From: Diphasiastrum complanatum
Taxonomy: Eukaryota > Streptophyta > Lycopodiopsida > Lycopodiales > Lycopodiaceae
Assembly (NCBI GenBank): GCA_029204225.1
Contig: CM055104.1
Coordinates: forward strand, 39,424,527-39,488,526
Length of the DNA stretch: 64,000 nucleotides
Reading direction: 5' to 3'
In this document: positions 9,953 to 23,127 of the stretch, piece by piece
Numbering within the stretch: position 1 is the stretch's first letter
How the letters are laid out: every line of letters starts with the position of its first letter
The notes under the pieces: generated by a model
Told to the model about the DNA's origin: nothing
Seen by the model: only the letters and a program-made list of their open reading frames with translations
Databases searched by the model: none
Made by a program: the position numbers and the translations under genes

Positions 9953-11121
9953 GTTTTCTTCTTCTAAGAGGGTGTAGTATGGGGGTTCTTTTGGTTTTTG
10001 GAGGGTGAGGTATTGCTTTGCTCTGTAATTGTAAGGCATGTACAAGATGTCCTTTTTCCATGTACAGAGCAAGACTTGAGCATAGGTCTCCGTTGATGCT
10101 TGTAACATCCTTTTTCAACTAGAGACTTGAGCATAGGTCTCCGTTGATGCTTGTAACATCCTTTTTCAACTAGGTAGTAATGATGGGGGGACACTTTTAG
10201 GGTTAAATAATGTCCTCCAAGGGGTTGAGGCCACTTTGCATGGCTAGTTTGCCTTCTTTCTTTTTTTGGATTCTTGAACCCCTATGAGAGTGAGTGACAC
10301 AAAACTAGATCTAAATCACTACATGCGACATCTACCTTGAGAGGAATTAGGCCCAATAGAATGGCCCCGCAAAACAAGCAACAATTCGCATTTCCACCTT
10401 GAAGGGCAAGCAACAACAACCTTTATAATCTCCAAGGACATGCACTAACACAATCTTCATGACCCCAAAGGTAGGCAACAACCATCTATGTGGTCTCGAT
10501 GGGTAGGCAATGTTGGAAAATTGGAATCAAGGAGAGAGAGTGTGAGGATGGACAATGGCAGTGGAAGTGAAGTAGCATGTCCAAGGATATGTATTAAGAT
10601 AGCCAACAAGCAAGAGTGATGAAGGATTTCTACTTGATCCTTGAAATCCAACACGCAACAACACTAGTCTGCATGGCTTCAAAGGCTAGGCAACAACAAC
10701 CTACATGGTCCCAAAGGCTTGGTGGCAACAACCTTCACAAACCGAAAGGGCAAAATTCCACACCAACACAATCCCAAAAGGCAACTTCACACTTGCATGT
10801 GAGGACACATGAGCTTGGGTAGACTTCTTGAATTGCATCATGTGTGTTTATAATGGATGTCAACATGTAATAAGTCCCATTATGGGGGACGATCCTTGTG
10901 TCTTTACTTAGGCCCATTGCAAACCCAAAGTAGTGGCAAGTCATTCTATATATCCACATGGTTTGCTTGCATTGGTCCATTGATTAAAACGGGCCCTCCC
11001 CCTTTCTAGGTACATTTGAGTCTCTATTGTATGGGACATATCGTGGCACTCCTCTTTGCCATGTAAGGCTTGCTCATGTGCATCTTTAAGGCCCAATAAA
11101 TTTCCAATCGTTATTTTATGA
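9953..11121. other. Gene-free stretch upstream of the Tat-SF1-like gene
   Basis: No convincing gene. The segment holds the 51-bp duplication at 10072 and, from about 10340 to 10800, loosely repeated words such as GCAACAACAACC and CATGGTCCCAAAGG. These suggest a decayed minisatellite. The short ORFs present have repeat-like composition and no recognisable motif. Confidence 0.5.
10072..10173. repeat. Perfect or near-perfect 51-bp tandem duplication
   Basis: The unit beginning AGACTTGAGCATAGGTCTCC occurs at 10072 and again at 10123 and extends through TTTTTCAACTAG in both copies. This gives two head-to-tail units of 51 bp with no difference seen, so the event looks recent. Confidence 0.9.
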
Positions 11122-11129
11122 ATGCAAAT

Positions 11130-11719
11130 CATAGATGCACAGAAACGCGTTTCTGAGGGCACGCGTTTTTGAAAACGCGTTTCTCCTCCCATAATCGCAA
11201 ATTTTTTTTTTTTTTTGGAAAAATAGCTTATGGCTGAAATTTTTTTAAGGGATCAATGGTCAAACCAGCGTTTTGCCTCTCAAAAGTGCAGTAGATGGGG
11301 TACAAACAGATCTTATTTTCAATAGCTATTTGGTTGTTATTTGCTCTGGTTTTCAATAAATGCTCAGGGGGTTCGGGGGTGGTAGCCCCCCGAGAAACGG
11401 GGGGTTCGAGGGTGGTAGCCCCCTGAGAAACAGGGGGTCCGGGAGGCGATAGCCCCCCGGTGGGGGGTTTGGGGGGCAACGCCCCCCAATGGCATGACTT
11501 GCCCTTCCAACTCCCCGAGCGAAAACACACTTACTGGGACCATCTATGATCGTAACAGACAGGCTAGAGGTTAGTTTTGAATTTTTATCCTTGACAGAAC
11601 CCAACATGGATTAATGCACCTGAACTGGACCATCCTGCACCCAAAACAGCCGAAAAACTACACAGTACTTATGCTCTTAATTAGAGCTTTCATCTGATAC
11701 CCATATTGCCCATAAAAAA

Positions 11720-11817
<98 letters not shown>

Positions 11818-11902
11818 CGTTTCCGAAATTTTTTTGTATTTTTTTGAACCGCATTTCTGAACGCGATTCTGAAACGCGTTTCAGAAACGTAGTGCATCTA
11901 TG
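11130..11902 (-). mobile_element. hAT-like non-autonomous element, copy 1
   Basis: The element starts CATAGATGCAC and ends GTGCATCTATG, inverted ends that continue into repeated GAAACGCGTTTC words. It is flanked by 8-bp repeats ATGCAAAT (11122-11129) and ATGCAAGT (11903-11910), a 7 of 8 match. The interior contains GC-rich CCCCC/GGGGG-bearing repeats (11370-11490), a (TA)n tract, and a core shared in inverted orientation with copies at 39540 and 51946 (for example GAGCTTTCATCTGATACCC near 11683). No transposase is encoded. The 8-bp target duplication points to the hAT superfamily. Confidence 0.75.
11722..11814. repeat. (AT)n microsatellite
   Basis: About 46 uninterrupted AT dinucleotides inside hAT-like copy 1. 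The repeat is absent at the matching position of copies 2 and 3, so it expanded after that copy inserted. Confidence 0.95.
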
Positions 11903-12148
11903 ATGCAAGTTAATGATTTAAACTATCATCTTTCATTCGTGAATTTATTCTCCATTTCACCAATCATTATTTCATGATCATTGTTTCCATTCACAAGTTC
12001 AATCGCAGTTTGATAACCATGATTTCATTAGCATAATCTTTAAGTCCTCATATTCAAGTGTAGTTGAAGTAGAAAAATAAGAAGAGATGATTGGGAATTG
12101 ATTGTGTGAGACAATATAACAACAAAAGGATGCAAGTTACGTTCAACA

Positions 12149-13500
12149 TCAAGAGACCAAGGAGAAACAATGACTAAAGTAAAAGTCTGCTCTAGAGGTA
12201 GGAGTTGTTGTAGCATTCAACTTGTACAATTTTGTATTGGGCTCTCTTACTTCATCCGCAATAACTTTAAACTTTTGGTTCACATCCTTCACAAAGCAAC
12301 GATCATGGTCGAATTCTACTTTCAAATTTTGATCAGTAATGACTCCAACAAAAAGTAGAATTTTCTTCAAATTTGGTACGTAAAGTACCTCCCTGATCAT
12401 CCTGCTTTTTCCATTAGGTAGTTGGATTGAAACGGTGCCTATCCCCTTGATCTTGCACACCTCATCATTTGTTTGTGAAACGGATATTCCATTATCCAAC
12501 ATTTTCAAGCTATTGAACCAATTCTTGTTACCTGTCATGTCTTGTGGCTCCCGAGTCAATATACCATGCTTGATCATCTTGATTAGATGACAATGCAGAT
12601 ATGAAGATGCTAGAGTCTTCAATCTCACCCTCATCGACAAGGTTACCTGCTTGTTTTGGTTTCCCCTTGTCTTGTTCCGCCAGGAATTGGCGACATTCAC
12701 TCTTCTAATGGCCCTTTTTACCACAATGGAAGCACTTGTCTTTCTTATTAGTTTTACTGGAATTTTCCTCGTCCTCCTGAGACTTGGCAAATTGTTGTTT
12801 AGACTTCTTCTTGCCCTTGCCCTTGCCTTGTTTTTGGCGTGTCGCAAGTGCTTGATCGTCAGTATTTTGACATCTAGCTTTCACCATTTCTCGACGTTGC
12901 TCTTCCTGCATCAAGATTCCTGTGAGCTCGTCAAAGGTTGACAATCTTTCTCTTGATGCTATTCCACTCACAAACATCTGATAGGGTTCTATAATGCCAC
13001 ACAATGCATTGTGCACCAACTCCACGTCACGTATGTGCTCACCAATAGAATGCAGTTCATCCCTCATTGTCTTGATTCTGGTCATGTACGTCTGAATGTG
13101 CTCTCCTTGTTCCATGCGGGCACTATTCAACTTTGACTTCAAAAACATGACTCTTGACGGATTTGACGTCTTGAACTGATCCTTTAGCACATCTCATGCC
13201 TGTCTGGGTGTAACAGCATCACAAATGTGGGTAATGATGTGATCCTTCACTGACAAGTTAATGAAGGTCAAAGCTTTCCTCATCTTTTTGTCGAACACTT
13301 TGATATCCGCTTCATTTCGCGGCCTTCTCTCATCACCTGTGACGACTTCCGACACATCTTTCTCCATCAGTATGTTTTTCATTTTGAATTTTCACACTAC
13401 ATAGTTGGAAATCCCGTCCAATTTGCTACTTTCACTCAAAATGGACTCTCCCATGTTTGCCATCGCAAAACTGCTTGAAACTTCTGCCATAGGCTAAAAA
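12149..13500 (-). pseudogene. Copia-3 gag and protease, truncated
   Basis: Minus-strand frames form a copia gag-protease. The start region (13383-13430) reads SSKLDGISNYVV, then TGA, then KFKMKNIL. It continues through 13194-13382 and 12705-13190 (FVSGIASRERL, LMQEEQRRE) to a zinc knuckle, FHCGKKGH. The frame 12149-12847 holds the protease-linked region with LYVPNLKK. Homology stops near LYKLNA at about 12200, so integrase, RT and RNase H are missing. Frame changes occur near 13192 and 12720. Close similarity to Copia-5 in gag and leader makes it a truncated sister element. Confidence 0.8.
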
Positions 13501-13504
13501 CAGT

Positions 13505-13918
13505 ATGCCGAGGCCAACAGTGATGTCAGAAGTTGAAAATAATGACCTGCACTTTTTTCCTTACCAGGCCACTCGTCGCTTTTCCACCAATTTGAAAGCC
13601 AAATCGGCGTCGCCTTCCGAAATGCACTCAATCATCAACTCCCAACAACGTGCACAGTGGAATGGTGAAATCACTTCTGGCACACTCCGAACACTTTCTC
13701 CGCTGCAATCACTCTATTTTGCTGTACCGTACGTGCAGGTACAGTCCGGGTGCCCTTCGTTTGGAGGTTATAGCCTTTCGTTTGGGTCAAAACGGGCAAA
13801 GGACCCAAAAATAGGGACTTTTTTAGTTTTTGAACTGTTTCTTCACCTTGAAGAAACTTCACTCTACACTTGTGAAGTGACCCAACTCAACTTTCAGTAT
13901 GAAAATTGTGTTGCATAG
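13505..13918 (-). repeat. Copia-3 leader, homologous to the Copia-5 leader
   Basis: Read on the minus strand this matches 46365-46796 of Copia-5. Shared stretches include GGAATGGTGAAATCAC-type words, GCCCTTCGTTTGGAGG, and TTTCTTCA flanking GAAGAAACT. The conserved leader shows that both elements belong to one subfamily. Upstream of 13918 the homology ends, so the LTR is missing. Confidence 0.75.
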
Positions 13919-14259
13919 ATTTTATAATGAAGAAGAGCATTAGAGAGCTATTCATGATTGGAGATATGTCGATGGCCATGTCACAGTTCCTTTTTCAAGA
14001 GCGACTAACTCAATGATTTTGCATGGTGAAGGTATGAATTTTGTATGATGAGAATAGTGTCCGCTCCATTTGTCTTGGCATTCACTTGAACACTCTTAAT
14101 TGCTCTTAGTTTTTACACTCTTAGTTCTCGATTCTGAAAATCATGGTTATTGAAAATTTCATTATGTAATTTAATTGACTTCATATTGTTTTCCTACAAA
14201 AACAAGCCCATATGTTGACATGGCCATTTGAGTCTTAAAAATTGACAATTGTATCGCCG

Positions 14260-14620
14260 AGGAATGGATGATATTTTGCGAAGATGTATTTTGCCGCATT
14301 AAGTATCTGAACTTATCATGTTTTCACATGATGGAATGGGCGGAGGACATTTTTCAATAGATATCACTATTCACAAACTTTTACAATTAGGATGTTGGTG
14401 GCCTACACTTCATAAAGTTACAGAGAATTATATTCAGTCATGTGATGTTTGTCAACGAGCACGTTGTCCTACATGACATAATTATGAATCTTTACATCTA
14501 GTTTTATTCCAAGCACCGTTCGAGAAATGGGGCCTTGACTATGTTGGTCCTATTCATCATGCGGCACAAGGATCTGAAGCCAGATATATCATTGTTGCAA
14601 CTGATTATTTGACCAAATGG
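14260..14620 (+). pseudogene. Ty3/gypsy integrase N-terminal fragment
   Basis: The plus strand encodes a gypsy integrase zinc-binding domain. It has a His-containing start (SHDGMGGGHFS), GCWWPTLHKV, and the CDVCQRAR cysteine pair, followed by the start of the catalytic core (KWGLDYVGPIHH, IVATDYLTKW). In-frame stops interrupt it. It ends exactly where a CACTA-type terminus begins at 14621, so it was split by that insertion. The H2C2 and first catalytic-core segment are clear; nothing upstream was assigned. Confidence 0.75.
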
Positions 14621-15010
14621 CACTACTACAAAACGCGCTCATTCTGACATGTGGTTGCGACGAATTTTGGGAAATTCCATAAAATGTTGGAATCCGACAT
14701 GTCAGTATTCGAAATCTCTGTCGAACCCCGTAAAAAAGAATCCAATTGTCTCCGGTAGCTGGCGGGAATATAGTTTTAAATCGGATGTCGAAATTCGACA
14801 CATTAAAAATGTGACGGATTTCGACATCCGATGTGGGTGCCATGTGGCAAACTTTCGTTGAGTTGGCATCCTAGTTGGATGTCGAAATCCGACACATATT
14901 TATGTATGTCAGATTTCGACAGCCAGATCATCAATCCGTGTCGATGATTGGACATTTTGGCTTCTAAAAATTATGTCGAAATCCGACATTGTGTTTATAT
15001 TGCTTCCCGC
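14621..15010 (+). mobile_element. CACTA-type transposon terminus (left end)
   Basis: Begins CACTACTACAAAACGCG, the signature of a CACTA/En-Spm terminus, immediately after gypsy integrase sequence. The next 350 bases contain repeated subterminal words in both orientations built on GTCGAAATCCGACA, for example near 14787, 14818, 14880 and 14973. This is typical of CACTA subterminal transposase-binding arrays. No transposase ORF and no matching right end were found. Confidence 0.65.
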
Positions 15011-15140
15011 GACCTCCATTGTCGCGCTACCTTTCTAGAGACATCTTGGCGCTTGGAAGTGGAGGAGCTTGGGGAGCTTGGAGCTTGGAGATTCAGATTT
15101 TGGAGGTTTTTATTTGTTAATTTAGTTGATTTTACATGTT

Positions 15141-15363
<223 letters not shown>

Positions 15364-15454
15364 AAGAGAAAATAAATCAGAATCAATTCATTCATATCAA
15401 AAAAAAATTTCACACAATCTCTCTTTTTCCTAATCATTCACATTTCATGCATTT

Positions 15455-15460
<6 letters not shown>

Positions 15461-15498
<38 letters not shown>
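15461..15498. repeat. (AC)n microsatellite
   Basis: About 19 uninterrupted AC dinucleotides between CT-rich spacers. Confidence 0.95.
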
Positions 15499-15500
<2 letters not shown>

Positions 15501-15611
15501 TACCTCTCTTCCTCTCTCTTTCAACCTCTATCTCTTTTCTCAAAACAAAAAATCAAAACCAAAAAATAAAATCAATTCATTAACAATTCACATTTTCTTA
15601 TACACACATCA

Positions 15612-15735
<124 letters not shown>

Positions 15736-16171
15736 CTCAAAATAAAAAATTGAAACCAAAAATCAAAATCAACTCATTCATCTTTAATTCATTTTTTCAT
15801 TCTCTCTCTCTTTCATTCTCAATTCTCTCTCACAAATTCAATCACTCATTTTGAGAGAGAGAGAGAGAGAATGGAGGTAATGTGTGTATAAAAAAAGGAA
15901 TGAATGTGAATGAATTGATGTGTGCATAAGAAAATGAATGAATTGTTAATGAATTGATTTTATTTTTTGGTTTTGATTTTATGTTTTCAGAAAAGAGATA
16001 GAGGTTAAGAGAGAGAGATAAGGAGAGGTAATGTGTGTGTGTATAGGAAAAAGACAGTTTGTGTGAAAAAAAATTTATGAGAGAGAGATAGAAAGATAAT
16101 GTTTTTTTAGAGATATATTTTGTGTAAAGAGAGAGAGGGAGAGTTACTTTCTGAATTTCATTTTTGGTTTT

Positions 16172-17229
<1,058 letters not shown>

Positions 17230-17597
17230 CTCCTGGGGTCGAATGAAGTCCATTTTTAAGGCAGAATGGAGTTCTGTCCTCATTTTTTTTTTTGGGGATT
17301 TTGCATCCTTCGGAATAATTCTCAAAATAGGATATATCCCTCGGAAAAGACATGCTAGTAATAGCTTTTTAGGAGGGAAATACCGAGGTCTCTCGATATA
17401 TCCCTCGGTATATACGTGCTCTAAACAAAGCAAAAATGAAATGAAAAAGCCTTGATTACCGAGGTAATTATCGAGGATCTCCTTCTGAGGCATGCTCCAT
17501 GGTGTATAACCGAGGTTTATGATGTTTTTTCAAAAAAAAAAAAGTCTTTATAAAAGCCTCGGTAATATGGTCAGAAATCCTCCAGAATGTTGTAGTG
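17230..17597 (-). mobile_element. CACTA-type transposon terminus (right end)
   Basis: The segment ends ATGTTGTAGTG at 17597; its reverse complement begins CACTACAACATTCTGG, a CACTA terminus. The preceding 250 bases carry repeated TACCGAGG/CCTCGGTA words (for example near 17338, 17382, 17405, 17457, 17508 and 17565), a subterminal array. The array differs from the one at 14621, and the flanking trinucleotides (TGG and ATA) do not match. The two ends may therefore come from different elements. Confidence 0.6.
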
Positions 17598-20500
17598 ATA
17601 GTCTTAAAAGAGAACTAGCTATGGTATATAAATGAGATTTTTTTTTCTTCTGAAAGTAATTTCAGATGGATTCAGAGTAAGATACCTAATTGGAACTTTT
17701 AAATAAGAGAAATTCTCTAGGGATTGTGTGGACAATATGGAACTAGAACAAGTTTGAAATTTAAATCATTATCTGAAAGTAGTTCAGTGAAAGGTCAAAA
17801 GTTACTAATTCCAATTAAATTGTAATAGGAGTAAGTTTGATCAGAATTTAAGTCTAAGATATCTGTATTAGATCAACCTAATCTTAGTTTGAGTACTAGG
17901 ATCAGAGAGGGGTTGATTGAGTGGAAGAAATTATGTTATTAGAGGAAATTGGATTGGAAAACTGTTGAGAATGAATGTAACTAGTCTTAGAGATTTTTTT
18001 GATATGTTATTTACTCATAAGAAATAAAAATTCTCTATAGCTGAGTTACACGATTCTCAGTGAGATATGTCAGTAACATGTGAAGAATTAAAAAAGATTA
18101 TCTATGTTAGATATAGGGGTCTTATGTTTTTTACATCAAACATCTAGGTGTAGGATGTTGATAGGAAGAAATTTGACATAGATGACAAATTATGCATTTC
18201 CACTTGTAATGCCACTATTGAGCCAAAATAGAGTAAGAGGCTAAAATCGTGCCAATTAGAGTGTAGACAAGTGTAATGCCTTTGTTTGATGAATTCTAAG
18301 AGGTCCAATAGGATTTAGAGGTGGAACCATGTGAGGTCCAATAGGAATTTGAGGTGTGCTTGAATATAGTCCAAAAGAATTAAGAGGTGCATGGATCAAT
18401 GGTCCAATAGGATTAAGAGGTGACAAAGTGTGGTCCAATCATAGTTAAGTATAGTGGTAGCTTGTGGATCTACTAGTATCATTGTACTCCTCATTTTGGA
18501 TCTAATTGATTTGGTGATTATGTGAATTTTGAGTGTTATTGGATTTCTAGCTTTCTCTCTCTACCAGAGAGCTCATGATGGTTTTTCTCTCTCTACCCAA
18601 GGAGAGCAGCTTGTTTTTACTTAGAATAATTTTTTAATACTTCGTGTGAGTGAGAGTTGGAAGTGATTGAATGCATGTAGTAGTGTGTTTTTGCCATAGG
18701 ATTTAAGATTGATCTTGAATCTCAATCTAGTCTTGATCTTGGTGCATCTACACACCTTAGGAGATCACAAGTACATGTTGTGGACAATACACACGTGTGA
18801 AATTCAACATAATATAAGGATGAATCTGCCAGATAAAAATGTGTTTATGTATTGGGTCATAGTGAATTATTCACATGTGTGCATGATTAATCTTGCATGA
18901 ATCTAATTTGCATTCCTGGTTATTAGGGTTATTTGGTGCACTTAACCTAGTCGATGAACATAAGCATGTGATCAAGTGTTGTTGAGACATATACTTGTAG
19001 ATTTAGCGGATTGTTCTATGAGAAATTTATTGGTTAACTTATACATGATTTGCATAAGGATCTAAATGTGGTGTTATACTAGTATAATTGAGATCTGTAC
19101 CTAGACATTTTCTGAATCATTGGTAATTAAGCTGAGTAGTTAGTTTACTTCTGAAGAAGTTAATTGGTAAAACGATAGGTGTGATGTGCATTCATCAGAA
19201 ACTGATGATTTTATTTATATTGCTTGTAAGATGCATGGTTAGTGAATCATCATGATTCATTAGTTAAAGTATGTGCATTGGATATACAGTATTCTTGGTA
19301 GAGTATTCCTTAGTTAAGGAATAGACTCAGATTATTAGTGATTGTATCCTAGAGAGCTCAATTGGATAATGAATCATAATGAATCCGACAATAATAATTG
19401 AATTGATATTCAACAGGACTTTGGATATCTAGATTTGATTCTAGACAATAATCTAGAGTTTTTCGTGGTTGAAAATGATTGTCATTATTATTTTGGTGTG
19501 CTTTCTGTCTTTAATTACCAGTGGCATATGGATCTTGAATATCTAGCACTTTTTTCAGAGAATCCGGTTTGGAGAATGTTCTTAAAATTCAGTATTTTCC
19601 TGTTGGGATAGATTTTAGAATGGTTCTTATTGGTTCCTGAGTTATGTTGGACATATACTCCAATATCCTTAAGTGATTATGGTTTTGGATTCCAGTGAAT
19701 TATGACTGACGAACCATATGAATCTACATATTTATGATTGACGGACCATAAATAGATACTTAATTGTTGTTTGAGGATTATAAGGAAGTGTGATGATTTC
19801 GATGTGTGACAATTTATTCTTGATCTATTAATTGAGTAAGAATTCACATCAATGTTTTGACTCTCTTTACTCTAGTGTATTATTTGAGAACCTATGAATT
19901 TTACAGACATTCTCACAAGATAAGTTATTTTACTTGTGGAATTTAGCTAATTTAGTGGATGCTATTCTACTACAGTTTATGGTCTGCAAATGCTTGTGTA
20001 CAGTTCTTTTGATTAGATGTCCAATTATCATAGGAGATAGACAAATCTATTAAGATGAATGGATATTATTTTCTTGTATTTGATGCTAGAAACAGGGGCA
20101 TTTAACTCAAGAGAGTATCTAGGATACTCAGAGATGAGTTCTAATCATTCTATATCTTAACAATTCTCCTAGAGATTCTAATTGAATGAATTATCATTTT
20201 ATAGAATTGGATTCTAAGAATATTTGTACCTGGAAGTTTTTTCAATTGTCTACCAAAATTTGTGGATAATTTCAAATTGTTATTATTATTATTATTTCTT
20301 TAACTTTAATCTCCTAAGTTAGGCAATATTTCACTCAGTGTTTATGTAAGTGTTTAACATGAAAGTGATGTTACTAACTTATAGAGAGAGTAACCTAGAT
20401 GAGAAAATTTATCGCTTAGTGTACTTTTCAAACCAGAGTTTGTACTCCAAAATAGAGATTAAAGATTGAAAATTAGATTTATCTATGAGTACTTGTTTGA

Positions 20501-20600
20501 GGTATAAGACCTACTAAAGATAATGAGTTTCTAGATTAATAATGAAAGTGAAAGGAACTGTTCTTGTAATTATTTCCTGTTTTGAGGACAAAATCAAATT
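17598..20600 (+). mobile_element. Decayed AT-rich interior, probably 3' part of a gypsy element
   Basis: This AT-rich stretch lacks long frames. It ends in a polypurine tract and an LTR-like sequence, and it follows, after the CACTA-type insertions, a gypsy integrase fragment on the same strand. It therefore most simply is the rest of that gypsy pol. A segment at about 19870-20160 is clearly related to 26239-26600. The assignment is inferred from context; no RT or integrase motif can be read with confidence. Confidence 0.4.
18079..18809 (+). repeat. Solo LTR of the Copia-4 family
   Basis: A 731-bp sequence starting TGTGAAGAATTAAAAAAG and ending AATTCAACA is the inverted counterpart of the Copia-4 LTR at 23128-23860. 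They share, for example, TAATGCCACTATTGAGCC and GGTGCATCTACACACC. No copia interior adjoins it on either side. The flanks TAACA and TAATA match at 4 of 5 positions, fitting a decayed 5-bp target duplication. It is most simply a solo LTR left by LTR-LTR recombination. Confidence 0.8.
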
Positions 20601-20615
20601 AAGGGGGAAAGAAGG
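20601..20615 (+). promoter_or_regulatory. Polypurine tract of the gypsy remnant
   Basis: AAGGGGGAAAGAAGG follows a GAGGACAAAATC stretch, the usual wording before a gypsy 3' LTR in plants, and precedes TGTCCATGACC. Confidence 0.6.
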
Positions 20616-20618
20616 TTA

Positions 20619-20998
20619 TGTCCATGACCAGTACATAAGATTCACTATACTCCTAGTCTTGGATACACGGTACTCCATAAAGTCAAGTTATTAGTTATGC
20701 CACGTCATATTGGACGTGACCCAAAAGTAACTAATATCCTTGTGAGGCCCAGAATACACTAAACGGAGTTAGTACAAGGTTTGGGATAGTGAATGCAAGT
20801 ATAGAGTTATCAATAGCAATTCTATGAATAGAGGATCCATGCATAGAGACTCTATTCTAAATGAATCTATATGTAGAGGAGTTAGAACCTTGCATGAATA
20901 AGTGCACATGTGGTTCTAGGCTCTATATAAGGAGGCCAAACTCGTCCTACTACACACAATTGTGATTGATTCATTGCTAGACTCTCACTCTACTTTCA
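20619..20998 (+). repeat. Gypsy 3' LTR (end uncertain)
   Basis: Starts TGTCCATGACCAG just after the polypurine tract. A TATA box (TATATAA at 20934-20940) lies about 60 bases before the estimated end, as expected for an LTR promoter. The matching 5' LTR was not found, so the end is a guess. Confidence 0.5.
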
Positions 20999-21425
20999 TG
21001 CTTTTTATTTTTTGGCTTGAGGGTGAAGCTTCTAGAATGGATTGGTTGTTTCTTCTTGTTGGGTGGTTTCTCCATAGTGTGTTTTCCATTGCGTTTGTCT
21101 TGTAAGCATGATCATGAGGAGCTTTCTCTTATAGGTGGAACCACTGAAATAAGTGACAAATATAGTTTCATTTTTCATTGGTTCCTCCATGTGTATTTTG
21201 ATGAAATGTTGCCCGTGCTTACCAATGTGACTTCTACATCTCTTATGATGACCGTCACTCAGGCTTCCATACGTGTTTGCAAAAAATATTGTATGATCTC
21301 TTAGTATATGCTGCACATGTCAAAATTGTGGTGTCAGTCTTATGCTTTGATCAATATATATAGTTCAATTGAAAGAAGATTTAATCATTTATACTAACCA
21401 TGTAATGAGTGATGTGATCTGCTCC

Positions 21426-22189
21426 TCATGCTTTTGATACTGCATCAACAAACTCGACACAAGTCTTTTGTAGAGCTTTCTTATCAATATTAGATCTAGA
21501 AAATTTATCTTTTCTTAAAATTTCAATCATATTGTCAAGCTTCTTCCATACATCAATTTTTAGTAATCTAGTTGAGCCTCTCACCTCAAAGTCCTGAGTG
21601 GATATCTTTCCAAACGGAGGGTTGAATATTAGAAGCCTTACTAGTGTGGTTTGATAGGAATCGATGTGTGGTAGCAATGATATCTTTCCAAACGGAATGT
21701 GGTTTGATAGGAATCGACGTGCTTTTGCTCCTCCTATGCTTGGCTTAGTAGGCATATTTCTTGACTTTTCTAAAAGCTTTTTATCTTTCTATATTTTGAC
21801 ATGTCCCTTATGAAGTCATGCTTTCTATAGAACAACTTCTAATCGAGAGATAGCTTCCTTCGAGGATGATGCTGACTTAGTATTCCGAGCAAAAAATATA
21901 TAAAGATAAATGAGCTTCTCTATTATTCTTTTGCATTAAGAGTGCAAACATGCACATATTTTACGAGAATAGGCCATACATGCTTCCAGTTTAGATCTGC
22001 ATTTTCTCTCGTATTGCTTGTAGTCCTAGTATCATCTTTCGCCATTTTCATGCAGTACAAACAAGGATGTTTAGATGTAGCACTATGAGAGATATTATAC
22101 ATGCATTTCAATCCTTTCAAATCACCTGCTAAGTGCCATTCAACATTGAAGTCTCCAACTCCTAGAACGTTGAGAAATCCTTTATCCAT
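21426..22189 (-). other. Two unexplained minus-strand ORFs, one with an HPCLYC motif
   Basis: The frame at 21923-22189 reads WHLAGDLKGLKCMYNISHS, then KHPCLYCMKMAKDD and WPILVKYVHVCTL. The frame at 21426-21755 follows downstream with DVWKKLDNMIEIL and KTCVEFVDAVS. Both look more protein-like than the surrounding DNA. A GDLK...HPCxxC arrangement reminds me of unnamed transposase-related proteins, but I cannot assign the family. The pair may be one broken gene read from 22189 down to 21426. The upstream end abuts a plus-strand copia fragment, so it is truncated. Confidence 0.35.
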
Positions 22190-22745
22190 ATGGTCCTTGA
22201 TGATCTTTCATTACAATTTGAGATGACTAATTTAGGCCCAGTTCATTACCTTCTTGGTATGGAGATCAGCAGAGATTGCGCAAGCAAAAGGATCATTATA
22301 AGCCAAGAGTCCTATCTAACCAATGTACTTCGCAGATATGGCATGGAGGACTGCAAACCGATAGACACACCCATGGATCCAAGATCCAATATGTCTAAAG
22401 ACATGTGTCCCATAACTCAAGCAGATCAGCAAGAAATGTGTAGGTATCTGTATCAATCTGTCATAGGATCTATAATGTATTCTATGATCTGCACACGACC
22501 TAATCTAGCATATGCGGTGAGCACATTATCTCAGATATGTCCAATCCAGGCCTACAACATTGGAAGGCTTTGCAAAGAGTACTAAAATATATTAAAGCTA
22601 CAAAGCACTATGCTTTGAGCTATAATGGTAATACAGAAGCTGCACTCACTTTGGTCACCTATTCAGATTCGGATTGAGAAGGAGACGATCCACATCAGGT
22701 TATATTTGTTTCCTTGCAGGAGGACCCACTTCATGGTGTTAGATT
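22190..22745 (+). pseudogene. Copia RT end to RNase H fragment
   Basis: The plus strand encodes the end of a copia reverse transcriptase (QFEMTNLGPVHYLLGMEI, KPIDTPMDP, YQSVIGSIMY, RPNLAYAVSTLSQ). After a frame change near 22565 it gives the start of RNase H (LKYIKATKHYALSY, YSDSD). It is cut at both ends: no YVDD box upstream and no RNase H tail downstream. It belongs to a copia lineage different from Copia-4 and Copia-5, judged by the ISRDCASKRIIISQESYL segment. Confidence 0.85.
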
Positions 22746-23127
22746 TATCTCCTTTACATGTAAAATAAGACAGATGAATAAAACACGACTATCTGCATAA
22801 ATACAAGTAAATTTCCACAAGCGAAAAAGGCAAAAAACGTGACACTATATTTTTACACATGATTTGTGACAGGCGAAAAAGACGACATTGCCCTACAAAT
22901 GCTAAAGGTGCCCTTATGGAAAGCCAAGGCATCCTGTAAATCAAATCTTAAGGCATTTGTCAGAGTGTCACATTTTTTGCATCTTCACCAACGTTAATTT
23001 CAACGAAGGCTGACGTCGTGACCTTTTCACGCTCATCCTATGCAACTGTGCAATCAGATTTGACAACGACAACAGCCACCCACGATCTCCCACAGACAGC
23101 ACATCCACTTTATACTTTCTTCATATG
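22746..23127. other. Unassigned spacer next to the Copia-4 LTR
   Basis: No frame or known terminus was recognised. A weak inverted pair of GTGACAC/GTGTCAC words (22839 and 22965) is present. Confidence 0.4.

Noticed and set aside
11690-11908. IY-repeat frames on both strands
   Set aside because: Translation of the (AT)n tract inside hAT-like copy 1.
22746-23127. Possible organelle-derived insert or MITE
   Set aside because: No recognisable organelle gene and no inverted ends beyond a weak 7-base pair of words.
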